Assembly: GCA_033439265.1 (NCBI GenBank)
Contig: JAVTVX010000001.1
Location: forward strand, 19,982,608 to 20,046,607
Length of the DNA: 64,000 nucleotides
Source: Dillenia suffruticosa
Taxonomy: Eukaryota > Streptophyta > Magnoliopsida > Dilleniales > Dilleniaceae
Direction of reading: 5' to 3'
A model generated the notes under the pieces. It saw only the letters and a program-made list of their open reading frames with translations. It had not been told where the DNA came from and ran no database searches. Shown one piece after another: positions 35,901 to 47,148 of the stretch; the first letter of the stretch is position 1, and the number at the start of each line of letters is the position of its first letter. The position numbers were made by a program, and so were the translations under genes.

Positions 35901-37400
35901 TTTTATTGAACTATTATCTAACAGAAATCATTGGAAATCATTGTTTTACTACATATAGCTTCCCTGTGTTGAAAAGTGATTCATTTGAAGCTACTTTTCT
36001 CATTGGATGGCAGGGAGAGACGAGTAACTTTACTTGCGGCCAACAACCTGAGCAGATTCTCATTCAAACCTCGGAAGCATGCTTGACTGTGTCTGGAGAA
36101 TGCCCTACAGTCATGACATTAACAAATCACTCTGTAAATAATGCATTGAAGCTGCAAGTTGCTCCTGCTGGAATGATGAGAAACATGTACCTTCCAAAGC
36201 CACATCCTTTCAGTGGCAGTTCAGGTAGTTTATTGTATGATTTGTGCGCCTATAATCAATTTTCTGGTTCCTTGTGTTTCTGAACAGCTGCCATGTCTCA
36301 TAACTTAGCTAGAGGAGTTGTGCAACTATTACGGATTGCCATGTCATTCACTTTATAATCACTGATTCCTTTCAGTTCTTGCAAAATCATTTGGCAGGTT
36401 GTTGACACTTGTGGTGTCAAACTACCTTGCCACCTATAACAGGAGTAGTAATCTTCAGCAGTTTGAAAGCAAGGTAGACTAAGAAAGAAATCTGAGCTAC
36501 CTTTTGCATTCCTTGCACATTTATGTGTTGATGACTTGGTTTGAAAATTTTTAGTCCATTGCCTTCAGGCAGTCCCTGTTTGTGCATCCTATGGTGCTAT
36601 TGTCTCAAGGAGTTTGGTTCTTATCTTAGATATTAATCTTTGGCTAGAGATACCGAATTTTTGTTGCATTGACATCGTGATAATAACGTCAATGGTGTAA
36701 AGCCTGGCAACAGCAATAACAGCCTTAACTTAGGAGTTTGACATGTTTGATCCTACACTTTAGGGTTTAAATTGATTTTGATCGAAACTCATCCCAAAGC
36801 TTTTCGACTTTGAGTCATACTGAAAGAAAGGGTACTTGGAACCTTTTTGATGGATGCTTCGGTCTCTAGCACTGTTTTTATGCTGTTTATTTGGCAACTA
36901 GGTTTCCTTATGCTATTGGGCCACATCACTTATAGTTTCAAAGGATGCTGGAACTTTGGAGAAGGTTCTTGCGAACTTTCTTTTGTTAGGTTATTTTCTT
37001 AAAACTAGGAACAAGGAAATCTTGTGGTGAATAAGTTTGTGCATGTAAATTGCGGCCTTCAATGCTTGTGTACACACATTTCTTGTTGTTAGTTCATATA
37101 TATAAGCTTTCTGAGGTTTAAATGAGTTGTTTACAATACATATGTGTCTTGCATGTGTTTTAACTCAATTCTGGGAATTGTTTTGAAATCAGGTTTTGGA
37201 TTTTGGGTTTGCCATTCTCATTTTTATATGTTGACAGATTTAAAAATATGGCAGTTTTCCTTTTGCTTTTTAGTAACTTTAATTTGGAGTCCTGCAGAAT
37301 TTTGTTTAACTGGGGAAATTATGTTTTTGGCATTGTCATTTGCTTTGTAGGTAAACCTGGGAGCATTCGGCAACCTAATGGAAGTGTTCCAGTTGTATAG
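26902..37400 (+). CDS. Nuclear protein with an SGF11/SCA7-type C2HC zinc finger
   Basis: Eleven coding exons: 26902-26983, 27477-27563, 28089-28135, 30497-30554, 31735-31848, 31968-32090, 33532-33643, 33767-33858, 35268-35479, 36014-36224 and 37351-37400. They join in frame to 395 residues. Residues 75-95 read CNACKKPIKTSQYAVHAELC, i.e. C-x2-C-x11-H-x3-C, the spacing of the zinc finger in SGF11 and the related SCA7 (ataxin-7) fold of the SAGA histone-deubiquitinating module. Downstream is a basic, Pro-rich, low-complexity region (KKPPRKERKKF; MPPPRKRSKS; TRIRSKKAN) that looks like nuclear-localisation sequence. A less basic C-terminal part begins APLATKLYYSQRNQRLRSAF. It is longer than plant SGF11 (under 200 residues) and the finger is N-terminal, so it is a different family member. 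A role in chromatin or SAGA-like complexes is inferred from the finger only. The first exon is preceded by an in-frame ORF from 26824, but an intron acceptor at 26889 makes the ATG at 26902 the likely start. Confidence 0.82.
28860..29500. other. Unassigned open-frame island in intron 3 of the SGF11-like gene
   Basis: Within the 2.4-kb intron 28136-30496 the minus strand is open for 185 codons (29473-28916), and the plus strand shows broken but protein-like pieces (for example RLWGGGVGELSDRRT near 29330). No family is recognised. It could be the remains of an inserted element or chance. Confidence 0.3.
32600..33430. other. Unassigned stretch in intron 6 of the SGF11-like gene
   Basis: The 1.4-kb intron 32091-33531 holds about 800 bases that are less AT-rich than their surroundings. 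The + frame from about 32632 is open for some 80 codons (for example NVEILALYEARCKKADWEAL near 32757), and the minus strand is open at 32850-32587. No known family is recognised. Confidence 0.25.
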
Positions 37401-39111
37401 TACAAGCTGTGGTTGGAACTTTTTGGTTCGGAGGGGGACTTTTGCTTCTCCCATTTTTTTTTTTTGTGCGGCAGAATGAGGTTAGAGTTTCATTACAACA
37501 TTGAAAAGAAGATTAGTCCGAAAGTATTTATATAAAAAAAATTATTTTCATTTTTATTTTTGTAGGTAACCATGAATCTGACTTTGTTACTATATGCTGT
37601 ATATCAATGAAAATGTAGCTTTGATTGCTTTTCCTTGAAATTTTTTAATACATCGGAAAGGTGAATGCTTATACTTACCAGAAATATTTTTATGAACTAC
37701 TTATCTTTTGACTGTATTGCTCTTGTTTGCCCCCTAGGTTTCCATTGTCAATTTTTTTTAAAGTATTAGGCTTAAAAGTCCAATTCCATTAATTAGCAAA
37801 ACAAAGTCCAATTTAAGTTTTAATTTTTAATTGTAATTTGTGAATGTGACAGAGTACTTTGACACTAAGACGGTGTTTGACTATGCTGTAAAAAAAGGGT
37901 TTTGTCCCCAAGGATGCAAAATTCTAGTTGGCTAGTATTCTTCTAAAGAAGGAAATGGGATACTCACCTTGACATGGATATCCTTCCAAAATGAAATGTT
38001 TAGAGAGAGCTAATATATTTAGAAAACTTGAAGTTAAGAGAGTTTTTGGATACATCTAAAATAGATTAATTCTTTTTGAGAAAAAGAGCTAATATGTTTA
38101 GTTTCAGAGATGAAACTTAAATCTTTTTTTTCTTTGTTATTTTTAAAGACATGTTACTCTTGGCCACTAAGGGAATTGGAGGGGAAAAAATGGATTTGAA
38201 AGTTTTTCTTTTAGTGAGGAAGGTGAGGGGATTAAAGAGTTTTGAATAACCATTGATCCTTCTTAACTTTTTAAAAACTTGTTTTGGGGTTGTTTTGAGA
38301 GAGGAATTTATATTTTATAAAACAAATTAAATATGTTAAATTTATCTTCTCTCCCATTGGTAATTTTTTAACCTCCAAACAAGGGATATCTCCCCCCCCC
38401 CCCCCCTCCCTTTTTCCTTTTCTTCCCTTTCATCAGGAGCCTTCTCCTTTCTCTCCCTTTAAAACTCCCAAACATTATGTCAAGAGCTTACACTGATCAT
38501 AGGTCAAGAGTCTATCTTTAAACTCATGAGGGAGAAGAGTTTATATTCTATAGAAAGTCAAAATATACTAAATTTTTCTTCTCTGCGTGGGATCCTTCAT
38601 AAGTACTATAGTTTTTTGATAGCGAACATAATACGGTATAGATATGATGACTTGAAATAAAATTCTATGAATTTTACATAAGTTGCACACTTGAAAAACT
38701 TGTCTAAACACAAAAAATAATAGGGTTATATATTCATTTCTAGAATTGACTATTATGCGGTGCAGCTAATTATTCTAATGATCTTGCTCATGGTGGGGGT
38801 AGAATAGATCCCATTAGTGCCCTCATTCAAGAAGAAAATGATTAGGAATTTCCAGCCAGGTGGGGAATTTGGTTAGATGTCACGTGTGTGATTCTGCTTA
38901 AAGTGGAGGGAAATAAAGGTTTGACAGCTAGAGAAATGGACCTCCCATCTCTGTCCTCCAACATCTTTTGATGAGTTGATTTATTGTGTACTGTATTTAG
39001 TGTAATCTAGTATACTCTATAATAATGCTACTTTTGATGATTTTCTTAGACATTGTATTCGCATCATTGATGATCTACCATGGAATATGGCAATCAAAGA
39101 CATGCAGTCAA

Positions 39112-39121
39112 GCTCGCTCGC

Positions 39122-39190
<69 letters not shown>
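39112..39190. repeat. (CGCT)n-(CT)n compound microsatellite
   Basis: Five CGCT-type units (GCTCGCTCGCTCGCTCGCTC) run into about thirty-two CT units. The frames through it (SLSLSL and RERERE) are artefacts. Confidence 0.9.
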
Positions 39191-39195
<5 letters not shown>

Positions 39196-39447
39196 TATTC
39201 ATATGATTTGTATGGAAGAGTCTTAAGAATCTCTGTCCCAGGCTGGAAATGGATGGACAACTAGTTTTTGTGTGAGACATGTATGCTTATCTGTCTGATG
39301 TCTCCCATTTTGTGGATCAATTATATGTGCCTGTGGCACTTTGTTGGTGGTATTTGCATGATCAATATGATTTAGCTAGCTATAGTTTTCATGGTCGATT
39401 GGTATCTTTGTGTTGCTTTGATTAGGGTTTCTTTGTACTTCAGTAGA

Positions 39448-39650
39448 TTTTTTTTTTTTTTAGGTATCATAGTTAGGCCACCAATCTAGTATTCGGGATT
39501 TCGTCCCGACTAATCTGAGTCGATCACTTGCAGGGCCCAATTGAGGAGACAGGTCTACTATCACTGATTTTTTTGTTTCCACGGGGGATCGAACTCACGA
39601 CCATGATTAAAGGACGTCACTCTCTGAACCAACTGAGCTATCATACGTTG
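39448..39650 (-). repeat. SINE family A, reverse copy
   Basis: The minus strand begins GATAGCTCAGTTGGTTCAGA (A box), then GTCGTGAGTTCGATCCCCC (B box), then ATTAGTCGGGACGAAATCCC and ATACTAGATTGGTGGCCTAA, ending in poly(A) (poly(T) at 39448-39461). It pairs well with the copy at 11911-12125. Flanking TACTTCAGTAGA (39436-39447) and TACTTCGATAAA (39653-39664) may be a worn target-site duplication. The intact A and B boxes make this the best tRNA-like head in the window. Confidence 0.8.
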
Positions 39651-39983
39651 ATTACTTCGATAAATTTTTTGTACATGTATTGCATGATTATGTTTGGTTT
39701 TGCTTCAATGAATCGAGAATATACTATTATTCTCGTGGGACTTGGTAATTATGGAACCATTAACGATTGAATCATAATCCAACGGTTACTGTTCCTCATA
39801 AGATGGGATGCTAGAACAATTTGTAACCGTTTGATATCGGTTTGACACATAAACCAATTATACAGGTATCAATACTTATTGGATGGCATAAAAATCGCAT
39901 GGGATAAAGGGCGGTTTTTGTAGGGCCTGTCTTCCCCCCCCCCCCCCCCCCATGTCTTTGTCCAAACAATGTGTATATACCAC

Positions 39984-40152
39984 CGATGAATAGTTGGATA
40001 CGTTAAGTTCCTTAATTAAAATTTGGGTTTAAATAGTAGGAATGAAAATAACTACGTTGGGAGAGTATCAATTCTGAAGGGTCCGATAATAATTTAAATT
40101 GGATTAATCAGAATATGATTTAAGATATCAATCCATCAAAGAAAAAAAAAAT
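39984..40152 (+). repeat. SINE family B, forward copy
   Basis: GAATAGTTGGATACGTTAAG, TTCCTTAATTAAAATTTGGG, ACTACGTTGGGAGAGTATCA, AGGGTCCGATAATAATTTA, GGATTAATCAGAATATGATT and poly(A) follow the family consensus closely. A 17-base AAAAAATTGCGTGCATCC-type phrase is duplicated just after the tail (40146-40183). Confidence 0.65.
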
Positions 40153-41211
40153 TGCGTGCATCCAAAAAAAAATTGCGTGCATCCTCAACGACGGATGAAT
40201 CGGATGTGTGCTAAGTCTAGCCAAGCCCATAATTGAAATGCTGGACATTTGTGGTTGATGGATCCTTCAATCAACCTCTAAAATGACATCTGTGGAAGAA
40301 CATAGCGACAATTCACATCGGAACTTTTTGCTTTTTTCATATGGTGGAATGGAATATATCGAGAAATTCTAAAATAAATTATTGTAGATATTTTGAATCA
40401 ACTTATGGAGTACTAATGCAAAAAGCCCACTAGGGAAAAAATCTGATATATCAGTTGATGATGCCGTAGGTGTAGCTGATGGTGCCCCTTCTTGTGATGG
40501 AGACATGTCTAGAAGTTGAATACAACAGTCAAGTGACTCGTCCGCCCTTAGTTTTAATGGCACCTTGTGAATAGGGAGCTGGGGTATAGCAGCTTAATTA
40601 GGGTTTAACGTTTTAATTGGATCCAATGCTTTGACAATAACAAAGTAATTTCACTTGAATTTCTATCCTTCGGTGTGCTTGTCTAGAATAAAATCAAAAA
40701 ATTATATTTTAGCAATTATTAAAATGGTATTGAATTTTTATGCTCTAATCTTTACTATTATTAAAAATGAAAAGAAAAATCCCATCTAATTATTAAAAAT
40801 TTTTATTAACTAACATCCGTTTCAATTATTAATTTCAAATTTATTTGTAAAATTCTGGTCCTCACTGAGTGTCATAGAATCCCAACAATTATATATATGT
40901 ATGTATGTATGCATGTATGCATGTACGTATGTATATGGGTCTCTATGAGGTTTCATTTCAAAGCATTTCTTGTCATTAGCTCCATCATTTTTATGGACTT
41001 GTCTTGGAAAATTGTATGACTTTGTCTTTCTCTTAACCATGGGCTGGTTTGTTTGTCACGATATCTTCTTGTGTGTGCACTTTAGCATCTTTCTAACGTT
41101 ATCAATTAAAAGACAAATTTGGATTCTTCTTTTGTATATGACCGGCTATGACTAGGTAAACCTCGAGATTTATGACCAGAGGAATCACGAGGTCGATGAC
41201 TCTGTCCTTAC

Positions 41212-41393
41212 CATTTTTTTTTTGTTTTCATCGACGGTACTTAATTTTATCTGATTAATTTAATTTAAATATTATATGACTCATTTTAAGAATTGATTCT
41301 CTCAAATTCTTTTTCGTCATTTTTAAATCTCAAACTTAAAATTTCTAATTAAAAATATAGAGTATTCGATTACTCAATTCAAAAGAATTTGAT
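41212..41393 (-). repeat. SINE family B, reverse copy
   Basis: Poly(T) at 41214-41223 is the tail. The body, GATTCTCTCAAATTCTTTTT then CGTCATTTTTAAATCTC and GAGTATTCGATTACTCAATT, parallels 12910-13091 nearly phrase for phrase. Flanks GACTCTGTCCTTACC and GACTCGATTCTTATC may be a diverged target-site duplication. Confidence 0.65.
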
Positions 41394-41696
41394 ACGACTC
41401 GATTCTTATCAAAACTATGTTCTTAATAAAATATCAATTTAGTTTTAAAAATCATATTTAAGAGGTTTTGGGAGTGGTTGTCTAGTCCAAACCCATATAC
41501 ATGAGCTATTCATACATGGTAAAGTGATTCATGTCGCCGCTGATTATGATAGCATGATTTATAAATTATTATTCATATATAAGATAAATTTAAAAAAATA
41601 GTCGGATAAATGAAAATTAATTTCTTACCATGATTCTTATATAAAATGTTGGTTTAATGTTCTGGGGTGATCTTTTTTTCTATTTCTTCCGACAAA

Positions 41697-41870
41697 GGCA
41701 AGTCATCTAATAAGTAAATGTGTTAATTTTTTTAATCAAGTTTCGGATTCAAAAATTGAAAATAAAAAATATTACGTTAAAAGAACTCTCCTCTAAATTA
41801 AGTTCAATAAATCGTAACTGAATTAATTAGAATATAACTCTCAATATTAATTACTTATATTAACAAAAAA
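41697..41870 (+). repeat. SINE family B, forward copy
   Basis: CATCTAATAAGTAAATGTGT, TTTAATCAAGTTTCGGATTC, TATTACGTTAAAAGAACTCT and CTGAATTAATTAGAATATAA then an A-rich end match the family. Confidence 0.55.
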
Positions 41871-43839
41871 ATTTCAAAATCAATAAATTATAATTCAATT
41901 GATATCATACTTTTTTTTTTTTGAAATTATTTTATGTATAGAAAGAATACATATTTAAAGTAGATTTATGTTTGTTTATTTTCATAATTCATTTCTAAAA
42001 ACTTTCTTAAATTCAAAATTCAGCAATCTTAATGCAGGCACGAAGTTCATGTCTCTCATGGGAAGTGGGCCCCATGAGTGAAGATAAACGTATGTATTTT
42101 TTTAATTTTTTAATGATATTTGAATTAATTAATATTTATAATTATTCTGCAGATAAATTAAAAGATCGTGATAATGGGAATGTGGGTCCCACAAACCTAA
42201 TCTTCAAAATTCCAAGCTGGCAGAGCACCACACTATGGAATTTAATGAGGATTACAATTGACCAGTCCGATGGGGACAGCCATGGAAATTACATAATCTT
42301 CACATGTCTTTCCATTGCTTCTTTAGCTCGCCTAGGTTGACCTGTGCATGACGTCATTTCATATGATCCTTTTATTGTATATATATAAATTTAGGGAAAA
42401 AAATATTTTTATTTTAATTTCTTTAAATATATCATATATGCCATTTAATGACCCATTTAATTTTTTTTTTATTTTTCCTTTTTTGAAGGGAGGTAAAAAA
42501 TATATATATAAAATATAACATATAATATCGTAAAATTTTCTATTTTTATATAAAATATTTAATTTAAATCGTAATGATAATTCTAATATAGAAACTTTAT
42601 CATTTAAAAATCACATCGAGTGAAAATTAGAAATTTTGGGATTAATTAGGGAGGGAAGAAGATTGTTAGTTATTGGGATGACACCAACAATTGATGTTAG
42701 TTTCCAATGTGCATTCATAATCAAAGAAAGAAGTCATTTTTCTTTTCTTTTGTTTTTTTTTTTTTGGGGTGAGGGGAGGTTAGGTCGAGAGAAATAAAAA
42801 CAGATATGAAACGATACGAGAAAATAATATTTTATAAAAATACAAGAAATGAAAAAAGTTGACAAATACTGAAATATAAAAAATATAAGAATTTTTATAC
42901 AAATATTAATTATTTTATGAAAATAATAGAATAGTCATATTTTATAATAAAAATCTAAAATAATCAAATATATAATTATCAAACAAATAACATAAAAATA
43001 AAAATTATAAATAATTAATTAAACATGAAAAAATATATAAATATTAATCAATTTAATATATAAAAATATTTCAAAAACATTTTTAAAACGAAAAACTATT
43101 GGCCATTCATCATAATTTGGGAGGAGAGCTAACATTTGAGGTTAGCTCATTGATGCAATGTGGTTGAAAATGAAAGGCAAGCTCCTCCAATGTATCACAG
43201 AGTTGAATTTGGAAATATATATTCTCCTTAAAATAAAATCTACAAATTTAGTTTTTAAATATTTTTTCCAATTTTTTTGTTCGCAAAAATATAAAAAAAA
43301 AATGCTTAAAAGAGATAATAAAATAGGATTTGGATGTATCTCCATATTCTCTCTTTTAGGGCGAAATTAAAATTTTTTTTTAGGAACAGACTATAAAATT
43401 TCGGAGGTAGGGAGCAAAAGGGGTACAACGTTGTAATTTTTAAAAATATATATATATATATATATATTTTAAAGAATTTTAATAATGTTTTTAAAACATA
43501 TTTTAATATTTTTTGTGACTTTTAACAACATATATAAAACATTATTTTTAAAAAATCACTAAATTTATACCTTTTATTATTTTCTATAAAAACCTTAGGG
43601 TCTTCACCGATATTAGGGAGTATTTGGTTAAAATGAATAAAAATTAAGAATCGAATTAAAAGTCATAGATGTATTTGGATTAATGCAATGGGAATAAAAG
43701 TTCAAAATAAAACCCCTAAATTACAAGATTTCTAAAACTCATGAAAAGAAATATGAATATCTTAAACTAATTTTCAAAATTTTTTATTTTAAATTTAATT
43801 TTGACTCTCGGGCAGGATCACCCTTTTTGGGTTTCTATT

Positions 43840-44010
43840 GTTAGTATATGAAATTATATTATGATTAATTCGGTTTGAATATTTATGAAACTCTATTTAA
43901 AAGATTGTTCTTCTAATGTTATCTTTTTTATTCTTGAGTTTCGAATATGAGACTTAATTAAGAAATATAATACCCTATTTTACTAAATCGATTATTCATT
44001 GGTGGATCAC
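43840..44010 (-). repeat. SINE family B, reverse copy, diverged
   Basis: ATGATTAATTCGGTTTGAAT, TTTAAAAGATTGTTCTTCTA, TTGAGTTTCGAATATGAGAC (B-box region) and TTACTAAATCGATTATTCAT (head) are in reverse family B order. No poly(T) tail or target-site duplication is clear. Confidence 0.55.
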
Positions 44011-44608
44011 CGTCCAAATCAAAGAAGAAAAAAAAGAATTGTGTCGGTACATTAATAACACATGTGTGTAACCTTATGCAATTTAATTATCTTATTAGGT
44101 TAAAGCAAATCTTCAAACCCAAAATACTAAAAAAATGAAAAATTAAAATCAGAACATAAAAGGAAGAAAATCCTTGAAAATAAATAAAAACCAAAAAAAA
44201 AGGAAGAGTAGAAAATAGAAAGAAGCTAAGCGTGAGCTAGCATCCAACAACAATGATTGCATCCCCGAAAAAGCTGTGGGGCTCGATCTCTCTCTCTCCC
44301 TCCCTGTGTCCCTCTCTCGCTACACACTCTATTTCTTTTCGGTTTCTCTCTCTCACATCCTAATCTCTTCAATTCCATCTTCTCCTCTCTCCGTTCTCTC
44401 TGTCTCTCTCTCTCTCTCTCTTCCTCCGATTCCTCATAATTCCAACCTAGGACCGCTTTCTGTCTCTCTCTGATCATGTAAATTACCAACTGAAATGAGG
44501 GTTTTTTCTATGTTGCTCTCAGATCATGTAAACAAGCACTAACCATTAGCCAACAGACTTCAGCAAATTAGGGTCTCAAAACTAGTAATTTTAATTTTTT
44601 CGAAGGTG

Positions 44609-47148
44609 ATGAAGGGCGGGGAAGTGGGGGCGATGTCGAGAAGAGGGTTAGGGGTAGGTTTAGAAGTGAAGGTTGGTTGTGGGCTGAGAACTAGGTCAAG
44701 ACGAGTGGTTCAAGATGGTTCTATGACGCCTATTGTGCCTGAGACGATCGATGGATTGAAGCAGAGCAGTTGGGCAAATATGCCATTGGAGTTGTTGAGA
44801 GAAGTGCTCGTGAAGATCGAAGAATCGGAGAGCACTTGGCCTTTGCGCAAGAATGTCGTTGCTTGTGCTGGGGTTTGCAGGAGTTGGAGACAGATTATGA
44901 AGGAGATTGTTAGGGTTCCTGAGGTTTCTGCCAAATTGACTTTTCCCATTTCTATAAAACAGGTACTTCTTTTTATGAAGTTTGCTTTATTTGGCATCTG
45001 ATGTGTTGGTTTTGATTGGTGCTACTTAGTTTGATAGCTTAGCAATCATTGAGGTATTTACCTCATCTCCAATTTAATACAAAAGAGGAGGCAGTGCCGG
45101 TTGTTTTGAACGTCTCTTGTGAAACCGTCCCCACTTTTATTTTGTGAATAGTTTGGTATAGAAAGCTCAAAATGCTGAGTTGATTTTCGCAAGTTGAGAT
45201 CTTAGTTTTCTGGAACCTATCTTCCAAAGTTCAAATTTGAAAGTATCTAGATTGCTTATGTGTGCTGGTTGGATGTCTTACTGAAGGAACTTAAACGCAA
45301 AAGAATAACTTAAAATAAGAAGAAATTTAACATCTCCTATTGCTCTTTGTCGAGAGGGTGGAATATTTTCCATAATGTTAAGCTAATTGCCTGAAGCACT
45401 CAGCTAGGCCCATCTCTTAAAACTGTATTAAAAACTAGTTGTATGAAATGCAGTTGACTATCTGTCTACAATGTTTAGACTTGTCTTCTTTAATAATCAA
45501 ATGATCCAAGCAATTGAAGTATCTAATTGCAGCAATGGACATTGAATTCTGAAAGTAATCTGGAAGGAATGCAATTTCATGATCCCATTCTGATGTTGCG
45601 GTGCTCTAAAAATGATTATAGATGGCTTTCCTCTCATGTGGATGCCCTCCATTCACATTACTAGTTCATTGCATTTGACATGTTCCTGGAGAAATATTTG
45701 TTTATCTTTAACTTGACCTAACTGGAGCTATGTTTTTCAAGTTCATCCAAAATTGTTAGTATTTTAAAACTTTATTTACTTGCTTTTTACTTTTCCTTGC
45801 AGCCTGGACCCAGGGATTCTCTTCTCCAGTGTTTTATAAAGCGGAATCAATCTACACAAACATACCTTCTTTACCTTGGATTAACCAATGGTGAGCTTTT
45901 TCTCTTGAGATCATAAGCCACCAAAATTTCTTGTATATTTCTTCTCCTGTGTTAAGAGTAGTCTTGGAAATTAGCTAATCCAGCTAGTTGAACATTGTTG
46001 TTCTTCCGTGATTGTTGGGGAGAATTGTCCATTTAATTCCTGTTGCAGATTGAGCTTTAGCCGTTCTACTTATTGCTTTTTGCTTGGTCTTATGGCAGCA
46101 CTAACAGATGATGGAAAGTTTCTTCTTGCTGCCCGCAAGTGTAGACGCCCCACCTGTACTGATTACATTATTTCTCTGCACGCTGATGATGTGTCGAAGG
46201 GAAGCAACACCTATATTGGAAAATTGAGGTTTGTGTTAATCAGCAATATAAAATGGTGGTTCTGTGCTTGCATATGCATAGTCTGAAATCTCACCTGATG
46301 AATTTCTTTTGTAAAGGTCAAACTTTCTAGGAACCAAGTTTACAGTGTTTGATGGACAGCCACCTCATGCTGGAGCAAAGGTTACAAAGAGCCGCTCTAG
46401 TACGATGGTGGGTGTGAAACAAGTATCACCAAGAGTCCCAGCTGGCAACTTTCCTGTAGCTCACATCTCCTATGAATTGAATGTGTTGGGTTCAAGGTTA
46501 GAAATTGGTTTTTGCTATTTTTTCGGTTTTCCTGTTCTAGCAACTTGGCTGGAGGTCTATGTTGCAAAGCTAAATCTATAAGTAGCTGATAATATTTTCT
46601 ATGTGATGGGGAATTCATGTTGAGTTTATGAAGTATGCACCAGAAATAAACTAACTTTTGGATGTTTATATAGCAGGGGCCCAAGAAGAATGCATTGTGT
46701 TATGGATGCCATTCCTGCATCTGCTATTGAAGCTGGAGGGGTGGCCCCAACACAGACTGAATTCCCTCTTAGCAGCTTAGAATCCTTTCCTTCGCTGCCA
46801 TTTTTCAGATCAAAGTCTAATAACATGGATAATTTCATGTCACGGACCTTGTCTTCTCAAAAGGATGGAGTGTTATTTTTGAAAAACAAGGCGCCGAGGT
46901 GGCATGAGCAGCTTCAGTGCTGGTGTTTGAATTTCCATGGTCGGGTAACAGTTGCGTCAGTGAAGAATTTTCAGCTGGTGGCTTCTCTGGAGACTGGACC
47001 AGCTGGACCGGAGCATGAAAAGGTCATTCTCCAATTTGGAAAAGTGGGGAAGGATTTGTTCACCATGGATTATAGGTATCCAGTCTCAGCATTCCAGGCA
47101 TTTGCAATATGCCTTAGCAGCTTTGACACCAAGATTGCTTGTGAATGA
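44609..47148 (+). CDS. Tubby-like F-box protein (TLP1/TLP5-like)
   Basis: Five coding exons: 44609-44962, 45803-45890, 46099-46228, 46317-46496 and 46677-47148. They join in frame to 407 residues. Residues 55-100 are an F-box ([20 protein letters not shown], then [20 protein letters not shown]), which should dock to SKP1 in an SCF ubiquitin ligase. From about 111 to the end is a tubby domain: [100 protein letters not shown]. It ends [15 protein letters not shown]. Tubby domains bind membrane phosphoinositides. The C terminus and the PEFP/TEFP region fit Arabidopsis TLP1/TLP5 best. The N terminus [12 protein letters not shown] is short; the reading frame also allows an internal ATG at 44633. 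A CT-rich leader is seen at 44285-44420. Confidence 0.95.

Larger units (their letters stand above)
37401..44240. other. Intergenic, repeat-bearing
   Basis: No gene is supported over about 6.8 kb. It contains five SINE copies, a CGCT/CT microsatellite, a TATG/TGCA-type repeat at 40890-40937, two long C tracts (38392-38406, 39934-39951) and long AT-rich runs. Open frames at 39528-39770, 40369-40563 and 42032-42340 show no family resemblance, and the first is inside a SINE. Confidence 0.6.

Noticed and set aside
39025-39280. Frames with SLSLSL or RERERE repeats
   Set aside because: Translations of a CT/GA microsatellite; the same applies at 6785-7048 and 44226-44489.
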